A program made the position numbers and the translations under genes. A DNA stretch of 64,000 nt, from contig CAIOSP010000001.1 in NCBI GenBank assembly GCA_903861005.1, positions 1-64,000 on the forward strand. Direction: 5' to 3'. Below, in pieces: positions 25,790-35,957 of the stretch (within the stretch, counting starts at the first letter, position 1; each line of letters starts with the position of its first letter). This DNA is from an uncultured Pseudomonadota bacterium (GTDB lineage Bacteria; Myxococcota_A; UBA796; GCA-2862545). The notes beneath the pieces were generated by a model. The model did not search any database. It saw only the letters and a program-made list of their open reading frames with translations, and had not been told where the DNA came from.

Positions 25790-26724
25790 TCTGCCTCCAC
25801 GGTCGCCACGCGACTCATGATTGCCATGCCGCAAACCATCAGAAGACCCGCGCCGAAGAGGAGCTTCTGGCCGATGGCCACCTCAAACAGCGGCTTGAGG
25901 TAGTTGGGCGAGACGAGCATCAGCCCGCCCGCAGCGATGAAAGGCATCGCCGCCAGGACCGCCGCTGAGGCGCGAACCTCGGTGGTCATGGCCGCGACCT
26001 TCTCGACGAAGACCGCGCGCTCACGAATCGTCCGCGCCACTGACTCCAGGATCTCCACGGCATTGCCTCCGGTTTCCCTGTTCAGCAGCACGCAGCTGAT
26101 GAACAACCGTACTTCGAAGTTGTGCGGCACTTTATGCAGCATTTTCTCGAGGCAATCGCGAAGTTCAAGTCCGAGGCCGTTTTCTTCGGCCACGTCGCCA
26201 AACAGAGTGGCCAGCGGCTCCTCGGACTCAGCCGCGGCGACGCGCATCGACTCCGGGAACGAGTGACCGACGCGCAGCGCGCGCGTCATCAGGTCGATCG
26301 CGTCGGGAAGCTGCGCGGTGACCTTCGCGTCCAGCTCGTGGGCGCGCTGCCGAAGCGAGATCATCGGGAAGGCGCCCATCGTCAGGCCGGCCAAGGCCCA
26401 CGGCACGCCGTGCACCATGCCGCCGACCGTTGAGCCGAGGACCGCGGTCGCCGCCGAGGCCGCGACCACCTGGGTCACGGTCAGAGGCACGCCGGCGCGC
26501 AGGGTCATGCTGTGGATCCACTCGCCCACCGGCCCGAGCACCCGATTCGCGAGGCCCGTCTCGGCCGTGCGCTCAAGGCGGGGGCCAGCGCCACCCGGAC
26601 CCAGGCGACGGGCGAACTCGAGGGCCACCGCCTGCCGACGCGTGCGCTGGGAGGTGACGAAGAGGCCGTAGCTGGCGGACATTCCGAAGAAGACGGAGAG
26701 TCCGAGGATATCGGGCGAAAGCAT
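25786..26724 (-). CDS. tadB: TadB-like inner-membrane platform protein
   Basis: This encodes 312 residues of the type II secretion F domain family. An N-terminal helix (about 5-22), a helix pair near 90-125 and C-terminal helices near 250-300 flank the domain '[23 protein letters not shown]'. ATG 26724 has GGAGG five bases upstream. It starts nine bases after the TadA stop and overlaps tadC. Its partner ATPase is encoded immediately before it. Confidence 0.87.
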   Translation of the reverse strand: MLSPDILGLSVFFGMSASYGLFVTSQRTRRQAVALEFARRLGPGGAGPRLERTAETGLANRVLGPVGEWIHSMTLRAGVPLTVTQVVAASAATAVLGSTVGGMVHGVPWALAGLTMGAFPMISLRQRAHELDAKVTAQLPDAIDLMTRALRVGHSFPESMRVAAAESEEPLATLFGDVAEENGLGLELRDCLEKMLHKVPHNFEVRLFISCVLLNRETGGNAVEILESVARTIRERAVFVEKVAAMTTEVRASAAVLAAMPFIAAGGLMLVSPNYLKPLFEVAIGQKLLFGAGLLMVCGMAIMSRVATVEAE

Positions 26725-26733
26725 GGGGGCCTC

Positions 26734-28059
26734 CTACGCTTCCAGACGGACGCGGGCGGGCTGGGTGGGGAGCTCGACGCCGTACTCGGCGAAGCGAGCC
26801 GTCAGGCGCGGGTCCATCTCACTGAACTCATGCACACCGACCACATGGCCGGAGGCGTCGATGGACGTGCGGTGGAACCGGAAGATCTCGGAGGTGACGA
26901 GGTGTCCGTTCTCGATGCCCTTGATCTCGATGATGGAGACCAGGCGACGGCGGCCGTCCGTGTGGCGCTGGACCTGGAGGACCAGGTTCACCGTGTCGCC
27001 GATCATCTCGCGGATGGCGACGCTGGACAGGTTCGGCGTGGTCAGACCGATGATGGTCTCCAGCCGGCTCAGCGCGTGGCGGGGCGAGTTCGCGTGGATG
27101 GTGCCGATCGAGCCCTCATGGCCGGTGTTCATCGCCTGCAGCATGTCGATGGCCTCGTCGCCGCGGATCTCACCGATGACGATGCGGTCAGGGCGCATGC
27201 GGAGGGCGTTGCGGAGCAGGTCGCGAGCGGTGACCTGACCGAACCCTTCGAGGTTGGGCGGGCGCGTCTCGAGGCGGACGACGTGCCGCTGCTGGAGGCT
27301 CAACTCCGCGGCGTCTTCCACCGTGACCACGCGCTCCCCTTCCGGGATGAACGACGAGAGCACGTTGAGGAGGGTCGTCTTGCCGCTGCCGGCGCCGCCG
27401 CTGATGAGCATGTTCATCTTGGCGCGCACGCAGCCTTCAAGGAGATCCATCGCCTGCTGGGGAACGCTGCCCAGGGCCACCAGGTCATCACGGCGCATCG
27501 GCGAGCTGCCGAACCGGCGGATGGAGACCATGGGGCCGTCGAGCGCGACCGGCGGGATGATCGCGTTGAAGCGGCTGCCGTCCGGGAGGCGAGCGTCGAC
27601 CATCGGCGAGGACTCGTCGATGCGCCGGCCCACCGAGCCGACGATGCGGTCGATGACGTGCATCAGGTGCTTGGCGTCGCGGAACTGGACGTTCGCCAAC
27701 TCCACCTTGCCGCCGCGCTCGACGAAGATCGTGTCCGGGCCGTTCACCATGATGTCGGTGACGCCAGGCTCGCGGAGCAGACGCTGGATGGGGCCGAAGC
27801 CCAACACCTCGTCGAGGATCTCCTCAATCGCGTCAGCCTGCTGCTCGCGGGTCATGGGGAGGGCACGACCGTGAACCATGCGCGTCAGCGTCTGGCGAAT
27901 CTGCGCTTCCAGCTCGCGGCGCGGGAGGGACTGGATGACGCCCAGGTCGAGCGATGCGACCAGCTCTGCGTGCAGTTCCCGCTTGGCGCGGATTCCGGGG
28001 GCTTCGGCCTCGGTGCCGTCCGCATCGGGGCGGAGCATGTCGACGATTCGGTTGCTCAT
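26734..28059 (-). CDS. tadA: TadA/CpaF secretion ATPase
   Basis: This 441-residue hexameric ATPase powers Flp pilus assembly. Walker A is '[12 protein letters not shown]', followed by '[21 protein letters not shown]', and the Walker B region '[19 protein letters not shown]'. The N-terminal part (about 50-170) is the CpaF-type all-helical and PAS-like domain. ATG 28059 is preferred for its TGGAGG site; a TTG four codons earlier is inside that site. It is 37 bases after the cpaE stop. Length and motif order are standard for the family. Confidence 0.93.
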   Translation of the reverse strand: MSNRIVDMLRPDADGTEAEAPGIRAKRELHAELVASLDLGVIQSLPRRELEAQIRQTLTRMVHGRALPMTREQQADAIEEILDEVLGFGPIQRLLREPGVTDIMVNGPDTIFVERGGKVELANVQFRDAKHLMHVIDRIVGSVGRRIDESSPMVDARLPDGSRFNAIIPPVALDGPMVSIRRFGSSPMRRDDLVALGSVPQQAMDLLEGCVRAKMNMLISGGAGSGKTTLLNVLSSFIPEGERVVTVEDAAELSLQQRHVVRLETRPPNLEGFGQVTARDLLRNALRMRPDRIVIGEIRGDEAIDMLQAMNTGHEGSIGTIHANSPRHALSRLETIIGLTTPNLSSVAIREMIGDTVNLVLQVQRHTDGRRRLVSIIEIKGIENGHLVTSEIFRFHRTSIDASGHVVGVHEFSEMDPRLTARFAEYGVELPTQPARVRLEA

Positions 28060-28096
28060 GGAATCCTCCAAGACCTTCGAATGATGAAGCTATCGA

Positions 28097-28960
28097 TCAG
28101 CGACGCGACCAGAACCAGGGGAAACCGCTCGGCTGCTTGATCGTTTCGCCATTGAGGCGGGCCCACAGGCCGTCGAGGTCGCGGGTGACGTCGGCGCGAG
28201 GCGCGACATCGGAGAGCGTGCGGCCCGCCGCGTCAGCCTTGCCGCAGGCTTCGTCGTTCTTGGCGATGGTCGCCACGAGCGGCACGTGGAGCTGCGCGGT
28301 GATGGTGTCGAGCGACACGCCCGACTTGGGGTCGTACTTGTTCAGCACCATCCGCAGACGCTCCTCGGGGATCGAGAGGCGGCGGAGGAGGTCGAACACG
28401 CGCTGCGTGTTGCGGAGCGCGGAGACGTCGGGGGTGGTGATGACCACCACTTCGTCCGCGATCAGCGCCGCGGCGAGCGCCGCCACATCGACTCGCGAGC
28501 CCACATCGACCACGACAACGTCGTAGGTCTGGCGGACCTGGTTGAGGAGGCGGTTGACCTCGATCGCGCGGACGTTGCGCAGCTCGGTGAGGTCGTAAGG
28601 GAGCGAGAGGACGTGCAGGCCGCTCGGGTGGATCTCGACCGAGCCGCGGATGAGCTCATCGTCGAGCGCGTCCAGGTGGTCGAACAGGTGGTTGACCGAA
28701 CGGCCAGCCCGCAGGTCCAAGAACCCCGCGATGTCGCCCTTGCACAGGTCCAGGTCGATCATGCACACGCGCTTGTTCGCCGCGAGGGCGGCCGCCATGT
28801 TGGTGGCGACCATGGTCGCGCCGCAGCCACCCTTCGCGGACATCACGACGACGGTCGTGCAGAGGCGGAGGTCGAAGCGGATGGACTCATCGGTCTGGTC
28901 GGCGGTGTGGGCGTCGAGGTTGATGTCAGAGGGGGTAGACATGTGGAGTTCGTGGTTCAT
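28097..28960 (-). CDS. cpaE: TadZ/CpaE-like ParA-family localisation ATPase
   Basis: This encodes 287 residues. The ParA/MinD-type P-loop is 'MSAKGGCGATMVATNMA', where the usual GK[TS] is GAT, a variation seen in CpaE/TadZ proteins. 'VCMIDLDLCKGD' and 'YDVVVVDVGSRVD' are the switch strands. The N-terminal receiver-like domain of full-length CpaE is missing; only about 40 residues precede the P-loop. It would place the Tad apparatus at a cell site. AGGA lies five bases before ATG 28960, and the cpaB stop is six bases upstream. Confidence 0.88.
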   Translation of the reverse strand: MNHELHMSTPSDINLDAHTADQTDESIRFDLRLCTTVVVMSAKGGCGATMVATNMAAALAANKRVCMIDLDLCKGDIAGFLDLRAGRSVNHLFDHLDALDDELIRGSVEIHPSGLHVLSLPYDLTELRNVRAIEVNRLLNQVRQTYDVVVVDVGSRVDVAALAAALIADEVVVITTPDVSALRNTQRVFDLLRRLSIPEERLRMVLNKYDPKSGVSLDTITAQLHVPLVATIAKNDEACGKADAAGRTLSDVAPRADVTRDLDGLWARLNGETIKQPSGFPWFWSRR

Positions 28961-28966
28961 GTTGTC

Positions 28967-29932
28967 CTACCGGTCCGCAGCGGCGGGGAGGGTGTCGACG
29001 TTGTGGGTGGGGGCAGTGAACTGCTCAAGGCTGACCTTGTTGCCGCGGATGACGCGGGTGGTCGTGGACGAGGCAGCCTCGTCGGCCTTGACGCGGGCGA
29101 CGCGCTGGGCCTGCGCCTGCTGAACAGGCTCGGGGACGCCGATGAGCGCGTTGGTGACTAGCGGGCCGTCACGCTTGACGATCTCGAGGTCCGAGCGGCC
29201 GCGGAGGGCCAGCTGAATCTGGCCGCGGCTGGCGACCAGGGCGACCGCCTCGGACTCGGCCGGCGACACCTCGAGGGTGACGAACTCGTCCTTGGAGCGG
29301 CTGTGCGAGTCGGCCGTCACCTCGTTGGAATGCGACGACGGGTCGAGCAGGTCCGTGCCGACGGCGAGGACGCGAACGCCCTGAAGGATGGTGTCGGTCA
29401 CCCAGTTGGCGCCAAGGTCCTTCTGGTCCGGGCGGATGGTGACGATGACGTCGACGAAGGAGCCGGGGCGGATGAGGCCTCCGACTGCGGACGCCTGGCT
29501 CACGTGCACCGTGACGGCGCGGGAGCCAGGGGCGATGAGGTCCTCGGCGGTGAGGCCAGCGCCGCCCACGGCGCGAGCGTCATGCTTGATCGCGGCGCCG
29601 GCCGGCGTCGGGTCATGGACCATCTGGCCGACGACGTTGTCAGTCGAGAAGAAGGCCTCGTCGAGGCCGAGGCCGGCGGGACGGGCGCCCAGGGTCACGT
29701 CCGAAGAGGTGATGATCTGGCCGGGCTTCAGCTCGTGGGCTGCGAGCACGATCTCAAGGTTGCCGGCAGAGCCGCTGGCGTGAGCGAGCTCGGTGTCGTA
29801 CTGCGCGACGACGTGCCAGGTGGTGTAGCCGGTGATCGCCGCGACCGCGACGGACAGCAGGCCGAAGAGGCGCGCGCGGTTGTGAGCCGACCGCATGGGC
29901 GCCGAGGGATCCGATCCATATCCAACGGTCAT
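28967..29932 (-). CDS. cpaB: CpaB/RcpC-like pilus assembly protein
   Basis: This encodes 321 residues with one N-terminal membrane helix (about 22-42) and a periplasmic region. The SAF domain 'IVLAAHELKPGQIITSSDV' is followed by the RcpC-type beta domain ('AVTVHVSQASAVGGLIRPGSFVDVIV'). It usually sits with the outer-membrane secretin, but no secretin gene is present here. ATG 29932 has GGAGG six bases upstream. It is the first gene of the operon and has a sigma-28-like promoter 66 bases ahead. Confidence 0.9.
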   Translation of the reverse strand: MTVGYGSDPSAPMRSAHNRARLFGLLSVAVAAITGYTTWHVVAQYDTELAHASGSAGNLEIVLAAHELKPGQIITSSDVTLGARPAGLGLDEAFFSTDNVVGQMVHDPTPAGAAIKHDARAVGGAGLTAEDLIAPGSRAVTVHVSQASAVGGLIRPGSFVDVIVTIRPDQKDLGANWVTDTILQGVRVLAVGTDLLDPSSHSNEVTADSHSRSKDEFVTLEVSPAESEAVALVASRGQIQLALRGRSDLEIVKRDGPLVTNALIGVPEPVQQAQAQRVARVKADEAASSTTTRVIRGNKVSLEQFTAPTHNVDTLPAAADR

Positions 29933-29997
29933 CTTGACCTCCAAGGTTCACTCGTTTGTGGTGAAGTGAGCCTCTATTCGAAGGTCGACCGGCGGCT

Positions 29998-30024
29998 TTA
30001 TAGGGAAAGCACGCACAAATCTTA
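29998..30024 (-). promoter_or_regulatory. Candidate sigma-28-type promoter of the tad operon
   Basis: On the minus strand TAAG (30024-30021), 15 bases, CCCTATAA (30005-29998). This gives nine of twelve positions of TAAA-N15-GCCGATAA at exact spacing. The sigma-28-family gene ends only 28 bases further upstream. This is the only AT-rich part of the 119-base gap. Confidence 0.45.
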
Positions 30025-30051
30025 TTTAGTGCCCTCCAACGCCAGGAACTT

Positions 30052-30918
30052 TCAACCCATGTGCCGCTGCATGCAGTAGCGGATCCGCTCGACGCCGCGG
30101 GTGCGGAGCTGGTACACCCTGGATAGGGTAACTCCCAAGGTTTCACCGACCTCTTCGAGCGTCTGGCCCTCCAGGTAGTAGAGGATCACGGCCTCGCGCT
30201 CGCGATCAGGCAAGCGCGCAAGCGCGGCGTTCATAGCATCAGACTGCTCGGTACTTGCAAGCAACTCCAGCACGTCGCCGTCATTGGCGAGCGTCGACCC
30301 GAGCGTGCGGTCGCCGTCCTCCCCCAGGGGGGTCTCGGTCGACATGAGGGTGAGCACGCGCGCCCGGGCCTCCATGCGGGCGAACCGGTCGGGCGACATC
30401 TCCATCGAGCTCGCCAGCTCCTCCCGGTTGGGCGCGTGTCCCAGCGTCTCGCTCAGGTGGTCCCGCGTCTGGCGGATGGCTTCGGAGCGACGACGCACCC
30501 CCGCAGGGACCCAGTCGTCCGAGCGCAGGCCGTCGTAGATGGCGCCGCGGATGCGGGTGCGCGCGAACGCACGAAACGGCACCTCGCGGCTCGCCTCGAA
30601 CCGCTCCGCCGCGTCGATCAGCCCGATCGCGCCGGCGCTGATCAGGTCGTCGATGTCGACATGGCGCGGCAGGCGGCCGTGAACCTGGCGGGCGACGGCC
30701 TGGACCAGCCCGTAGTTCTCGACGATGAGCGCCTGGCGCCACGCCTCCCGGACAGGCCTGGCCGTGGGACGGTTGGGCGCATGCTGCGTGGCGGGACGCG
30801 CGACCTCCGACGGCGGGACGTCGTGCAGGCCGAAGGAGAAGATGGCTTCATCAGGACGATTCCGCGCGGGGGATTGGGATTCCGCGCGAGCTCCGCCGTG
30901 GGCGACGGTGTGGGACAT
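30052..30918 (-). CDS. Sigma-28 family sigma factor next to the tad operon
   Basis: This encodes 288 residues. Region 2 reads 'LVQAVARQVHGRLPRHVDI', 'DDLISAGAIGLIDAAERFE' and 'FRAFARTRIRGAIYDGLRS' followed by DDWVPAGV; region 4 ends 'LEEVGETLGVTLSRVYQLRTRG'. Strong similarity to the factor at 16369-17247 over the whole conserved part shows paralogy. ATG 30918 is preferred, with GGAAGGG nine bases upstream. It lies 119 bases before cpaB on the same strand. Control of the Tad pilus is a reasonable inference from position and from the promoter-like match between them. Confidence 0.9.
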   Translation of the reverse strand: MSHTVAHGGARAESQSPARNRPDEAIFSFGLHDVPPSEVARPATQHAPNRPTARPVREAWRQALIVENYGLVQAVARQVHGRLPRHVDIDDLISAGAIGLIDAAERFEASREVPFRAFARTRIRGAIYDGLRSDDWVPAGVRRRSEAIRQTRDHLSETLGHAPNREELASSMEMSPDRFARMEARARVLTLMSTETPLGEDGDRTLGSTLANDGDVLELLASTEQSDAMNAALARLPDREREAVILYYLEGQTLEEVGETLGVTLSRVYQLRTRGVERIRYCMQRHMG

Positions 30919-31013
30919 GGATGTACCCTTCCGCCCCCGGGACCAAAGCGGCCTCGGGAGCATGGGCGGCGCGGGTGAGCGCCAGTGGTAATAGGTGGCC
31001 CCGTGGTGGGGCG

Positions 31014-31934
31014 TCAGGACGCCGTGGACAGGCTCCGCGCCAGCGTCGACGCTGTGCAGACCCTGTCCCGGCCAAGCTTCTTTGCGGAGTAGAGCGCTAC
31101 ATCCGCCGCGGCGACGAACGCCGCGGGTTCCAGGTCGCTAGAGGCGAACGTGTCCGTCGCCACGAGCCCGATGCTGCATGTCAGCACCTGGCCGCGTATG
31201 GGTGTGGGGAGTGAACGAAAGGTGGCGAGCAGCCGCTCGGCGCGGATCAACGCCGACGCCTCAGGCGTCTCGGTGAGGATCAGCGCGAACTCCTCGCCGC
31301 CGTAGCGACAGGCGACGTCCGTCTCGCGCGAGTACTGGGTGAGCGCGTCGCCCACCGAGCCGAGCACGCGGTCGCCCGCGGGGTGGCCATGCAGATCGTT
31401 CACCTGCTTGAAGTGGTCGATGTCGACCATCAGCAGCGACACGTCGCGACCGTACCGACGCGACGCCGCGAGCTCGTCCGAGAGCCTGCGGTCGAAGTAC
31501 GCGCGGTTGTGCAGGCCGGTGAGCGCGTCGATGAACGCCCTCGCCGCGAGCAGATCGTGCGCGCGCTTCATGCGCAGCGCCGAGCGCACCCGCGCGCGGA
31601 GCTCGCACACCTCAAAGGGCTTCGTCACGTAGTCGATGGCGCCCAGGTCGAAGCCCTGCACCTTGACTTCAGGATCGGTGGTGCCCGACAGGAAGATGAC
31701 CGGGATGTCCTGCGTGTTCGGGTTCTCTTTCAACGCGCGACAGACCTCAAGGCCGCCCGTGCCAGGCATCACCAAGTCCAACAGGATCAGATCCGGCTGC
31801 ACCGCGGCCGCGAGCTCCAGCCCAGAGATCGAGTCCATCGCGTGGTGCAGCGTTACGCCCTCCGTCCTCAGACGAACCGCGAGCAGCCGGTGGATGTCCG
31901 GTGAGTCGTCGATGATGAGTACGCTAGGTGCCAT
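31014..31934 (-). CDS. Response regulator diguanylate cyclase (receiver-GGDEF, PleD-like)
   Basis: This encodes 306 residues. The receiver (1-120) has IIDDS, phospho-acceptor Asp53 in 'LLDLVMPGTGG', FLSG and TKPF. The GGDEF domain (about 140-300) has DALTGLHNRAYF, VDIDHFKQVND and the active-site motif GGEEF, so it should make c-di-GMP when phosphorylated. No RxxD inhibitory site is evident just before GGEEF. It follows the receiver-HPt gene by 24 bases on the same strand, a natural phosphate donor. Its 3' side meets a short GCCCC/GGGGC hairpin near 30998-31012. Confidence 0.93.
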   Translation of the reverse strand: MAPSVLIIDDSPDIHRLLAVRLRTEGVTLHHAMDSISGLELAAAVQPDLILLDLVMPGTGGLEVCRALKENPNTQDIPVIFLSGTTDPEVKVQGFDLGAIDYVTKPFEVCELRARVRSALRMKRAHDLLAARAFIDALTGLHNRAYFDRRLSDELAASRRYGRDVSLLMVDIDHFKQVNDLHGHPAGDRVLGSVGDALTQYSRETDVACRYGGEEFALILTETPEASALIRAERLLATFRSLPTPIRGQVLTCSIGLVATDTFASSDLEPAAFVAAADVALYSAKKLGRDRVCTASTLARSLSTAS

Positions 31935-31958
31935 GACGGCTCCTCGTCGCAGAGAGGG

Positions 31959-33065
31959 TCAGGTAGCGACGGCCAGCGGGCGTGCGCGCGCGCACAGCGA
32001 GGCCAGATCTTCGACAGCGCGCGCGATCGCCTCGCCGTTCCCGGCGACCCGCGTCGCCTGCTCCACAGCCTCCGCCGCCGCGGAGATCTTGGGGAAGCCG
32101 TAGCCGCCGCCTGCGCCCTTGAGCTGGTGCGCCAGGTTGCGAACCTTCGCGTAGTCGGCGCGCCTGACCGCCGTCGTCAGCTCCGACATGCGGATCACCA
32201 GGTCCGCGACGAACATCTCGACGACCTCCACCATCTCCGCGTCGTCCTCGTCGAGCTCGGCGATCATCGGGCCATCATCGACGTCCGCGTGCTGATCAGC
32301 GAGCACGCAGATCGTGTGGATCAGCTTCACGCGGTCGATCGGCTTGGTCAGGTAGTCGGAGCAGCCCGCCGAGATGCAGCGCTCTCGATCGCCCACCATC
32401 GCGTGGGCCGTGAGCGCGACGATCGGCCGGGTGTAGCCAGCGGCGCGAAGCTTGGTCGCGGCGCCATAGCCATCGAGCTCAGGCATCTGCATGTCCATGA
32501 GCACCACGTCGTAGGGCGTACCCTTGCACGCCTGCGTCATCGCCATCTGGTAGGCAATCTCGCCGTTGTCGGCGACGGTGACGCTCATGCCTGCGCGGCC
32601 GAGCTGGGCGCAGATCAGCTTCTGGTTGTCGCGGCCGTCCTCGGCGAGCAGGACGCGGATGGTGTCACCGCGCTCGCGGCCCACGTTCGGGGTGGTCAGC
32701 GGACGGTTCGAGAACTCCAGATTCTGCGAGACGCGCGCCACCTGCGCGACATCCACCGTCTCCTGCTTGGGCGTCGTCGGCGCGATCACGGCGCTCGGCG
32801 AAGCCATCGCCAGGACGGGAGCGGACACATGCGAGATGTCCTCCACCATCGCCCGCACGGTGTTGGCGGAATCGACGTCGAGGGGCAGGTTCATGCCCAC
32901 CATCCAGCCGGACACGAGCACGCCCACGCACGCGCCGCCGAGCAGCGCCGGCACGGAGACGCCCGACGTCAACGCAAGCGCCGCCACGGACGCTGCGCCA
33001 AAGGCGAACAGACCGGAGGAGACGAGGGGGTAGGAGGACTGGATGTCGGGGCGGGACGGGGCCAT
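31959..33065 (-). CDS. Membrane-anchored receiver-HPt phosphorelay protein
   Basis: This encodes 368 residues. Two membrane helices (about 15-35 and 38-58) and a linker lead to a receiver with Asp191 in '[13 protein letters not shown]' and Lys241, then an HPt domain with His313 in 'LAHQLKGAGGG'. It has no kinase core. The receiver and HPt are closely similar to those of the hybrid kinase at 19765-21888 (shared [39 protein letters not shown]). It looks like the detached second half of such a kinase. It would take phosphate from the histidine kinase encoded just upstream and pass it to the GGDEF regulator just downstream. ATG 33065 is set by GAGGTC seven bases upstream. Confidence 0.88.
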   Translation of the reverse strand: MAPSRPDIQSSYPLVSSGLFAFGAASVAALALTSGVSVPALLGGACVGVLVSGWMVGMNLPLDVDSANTVRAMVEDISHVSAPVLAMASPSAVIAPTTPKQETVDVAQVARVSQNLEFSNRPLTTPNVGRERGDTIRVLLAEDGRDNQKLICAQLGRAGMSVTVADNGEIAYQMAMTQACKGTPYDVVLMDMQMPELDGYGAATKLRAAGYTRPIVALTAHAMVGDRERCISAGCSDYLTKPIDRVKLIHTICVLADQHADVDDGPMIAELDEDDAEMVEVVEMFVADLVIRMSELTTAVRRADYAKVRNLAHQLKGAGGGYGFPKISAAAEAVEQATRVAGNGEAIARAVEDLASLCARARPLAVAT

Positions 33066-33194
33066 GTGCGACCTCAAGTGGCCCGTTCATCGTTCGTCGC
33101 GATTTTCCATTGCAGATCAATTGTTCGGTCAGCGCCCTGATTCCCTCGATCTCCCGCTCGTGGGCCCGATCGTGCGGGTGTCACCGAAGTTGGA

Positions 33195-33216
33195 GACCCC
33201 GTCTGAAAAATCGGAC
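33195..33216. repeat. 22-base repeat, copy 2
   Basis: Identical to 10643-10664. Here it starts ten bases after the stop of the kinase gene (minus strand) and lies 130 bases before the receiver-HPt start. On the minus strand it reads GTCCGATTTTTCAGAC, a T tract without a strong preceding hairpin. Confidence 0.6.
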
Positions 33217-33225
33217 ACGCCCGGA

Positions 33226-34800
<1,575 letters not shown>

Positions 34801-34942
34801 CGCCTTCGCCTCCGGTGACAACCCCGCCAGATCGGCATGGCCCGGTGTTCGAATCGAAGCCGGACCGGACCGGTTCTAGGGCAATCTCCGCGCGACATCG
34901 ACACCCACGAACATCACGCGCGACGCGACCGAAGCGCGGACC

Positions 34943-35752
34943 TCAGGCGATGCGCTGGCGCACGTGCTCGAAGCCGCGGGTGCGGAGCTGCTGGGCGCGC
35001 ACGACCGACACGCACATCACGGTGGCCAGCTCCTGCACGTCGTAGCCATGGCGGTACGAATGCACGAGCGCGGTGCGCTCCAGATCAGGCAGCGCGTTGA
35101 TCGCCGCGTCGACCGCTGAGTCGAGCGAGCGAGCGCGCAGCCGCCTAGCCACCTCCTCGCGGGAGATCGGGACACCGTGGAAGGTGGGGATCATCTCGTC
35201 GACGTTGATCGCCGCCAGCGCGCCGTCCCGCAGGGCCTCGGCGGCGTGGGGGGCGGGCGTCGCCACCTCCCGCACACCGGCCGCCGGGATCGGGCACGCG
35301 ACGTGGAGGTCGACCAGCGCGTCCGCGCGGCGACGAAGATCCACATCCACCACGTCACGGCCAAGCAGGGCATCCAGCATGGAGCAGAGCACGGTCGCGC
35401 GGACCTCACTCTCGAACGCGACCGCGTGCAGGGCGAGATCAGGGTTCTCGTCGACGGCGCTGATCAGGCCGACGGCGCCCGCGCGCACCAGCTTGTCCAA
35501 GAAGCGCGTCTCGCCGTCCACCAGCGTGAGCGCCGTGTCCACCAGGAGCCCGACAAACGGGAGCGTGAGCGCCTCTGTCGCCAGGTCGAGCAACACGATG
35601 GGCCCATGATGCAGGTGCGGTCGACCGTCGGTCGGCGAGTTGCGGGCGTCCGGCGTCGACGCAAAGCGACGGTCGTGCGGCGCGCTCAGGCCCGCAGTGG
35701 GAACCACCTTAGGCGAGACGTAGGCGGCATGATCCAACGCGACCTGGGACAT
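34943..35752 (-). CDS. Degenerate sigma-28-like protein
   Basis: This encodes 269 residues. The C-terminal part matches region 4 of the two sigma factors here: 'ALPDLERTALVHSYRHGYDVQEL...VSVVRAQQLRTRGFEHVRQRI' aligns with 'RLPDREREAVILYYLEGQTLEEV...VTLSRVYQLRTRGVERIRYCM'. A central 'LVRAGAVGLISAVDENPDLALHAVAFES' matches region 2.2-2.3, but the DD of DDLISAG, the R-I-R-G segment and the DDWVP step are lost. The N-terminus is unlike any sigma factor. It may be a decoy, an anti-sigma-like partner or a promoter binder without core binding. ATG 35752 has GAGG five bases upstream. It heads the 13-kb minus-strand block ending in tad. Confidence 0.7.
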   Translation of the reverse strand: MSQVALDHAAYVSPKVVPTAGLSAPHDRRFASTPDARNSPTDGRPHLHHGPIVLLDLATEALTLPFVGLLVDTALTLVDGETRFLDKLVRAGAVGLISAVDENPDLALHAVAFESEVRATVLCSMLDALLGRDVVDVDLRRRADALVDLHVACPIPAAGVREVATPAPHAAEALRDGALAAINVDEMIPTFHGVPISREEVARRLRARSLDSAVDAAINALPDLERTALVHSYRHGYDVQELATVMCVSVVRAQQLRTRGFEHVRQRIA

Positions 35753-35815
35753 GTGAACCTCTGTGCGCATGCAAGCGCAACGTGACCACCCGTCGATCCC
35801 CCCGTCCCTCGTTTG

Positions 35816-35842
35816 TAGGACTTTCTTTCGATCCGCCGACAA
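35816..35842 (+). promoter_or_regulatory. Weak sigma-28-like match / palindrome upstream of the VWA lipoprotein
   Basis: TAGG, 15 bases, GCCGACAA: seven of eight at -10, two of four at -35. The -10 overlaps a CCGCC-GACAAT-GGCGG palindrome (35833-35848), which may be the real signal. A hairpin AGAGGG/CCCTCT follows at 35915-35932 in the presumed leader. Confidence 0.2.
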
Positions 35843-35957
35843 TGGCGGTCAAACAGGCCGTCGGATCCGGAATCGTGCGAACGCCCTCCAAATCGGGCTG
35901 ACCAGACGCGACTCAGAGGGTGTCACCCCTCTTCGCATGTCGCATCTTGGAGCTGTC

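Noticed and set aside
34840-34870. TTCGAAT similar to a tRNA T-loop
   Set aside because: The flanking bases do not form the T stem, and no acceptor, D or anticodon arm can be folded around it.
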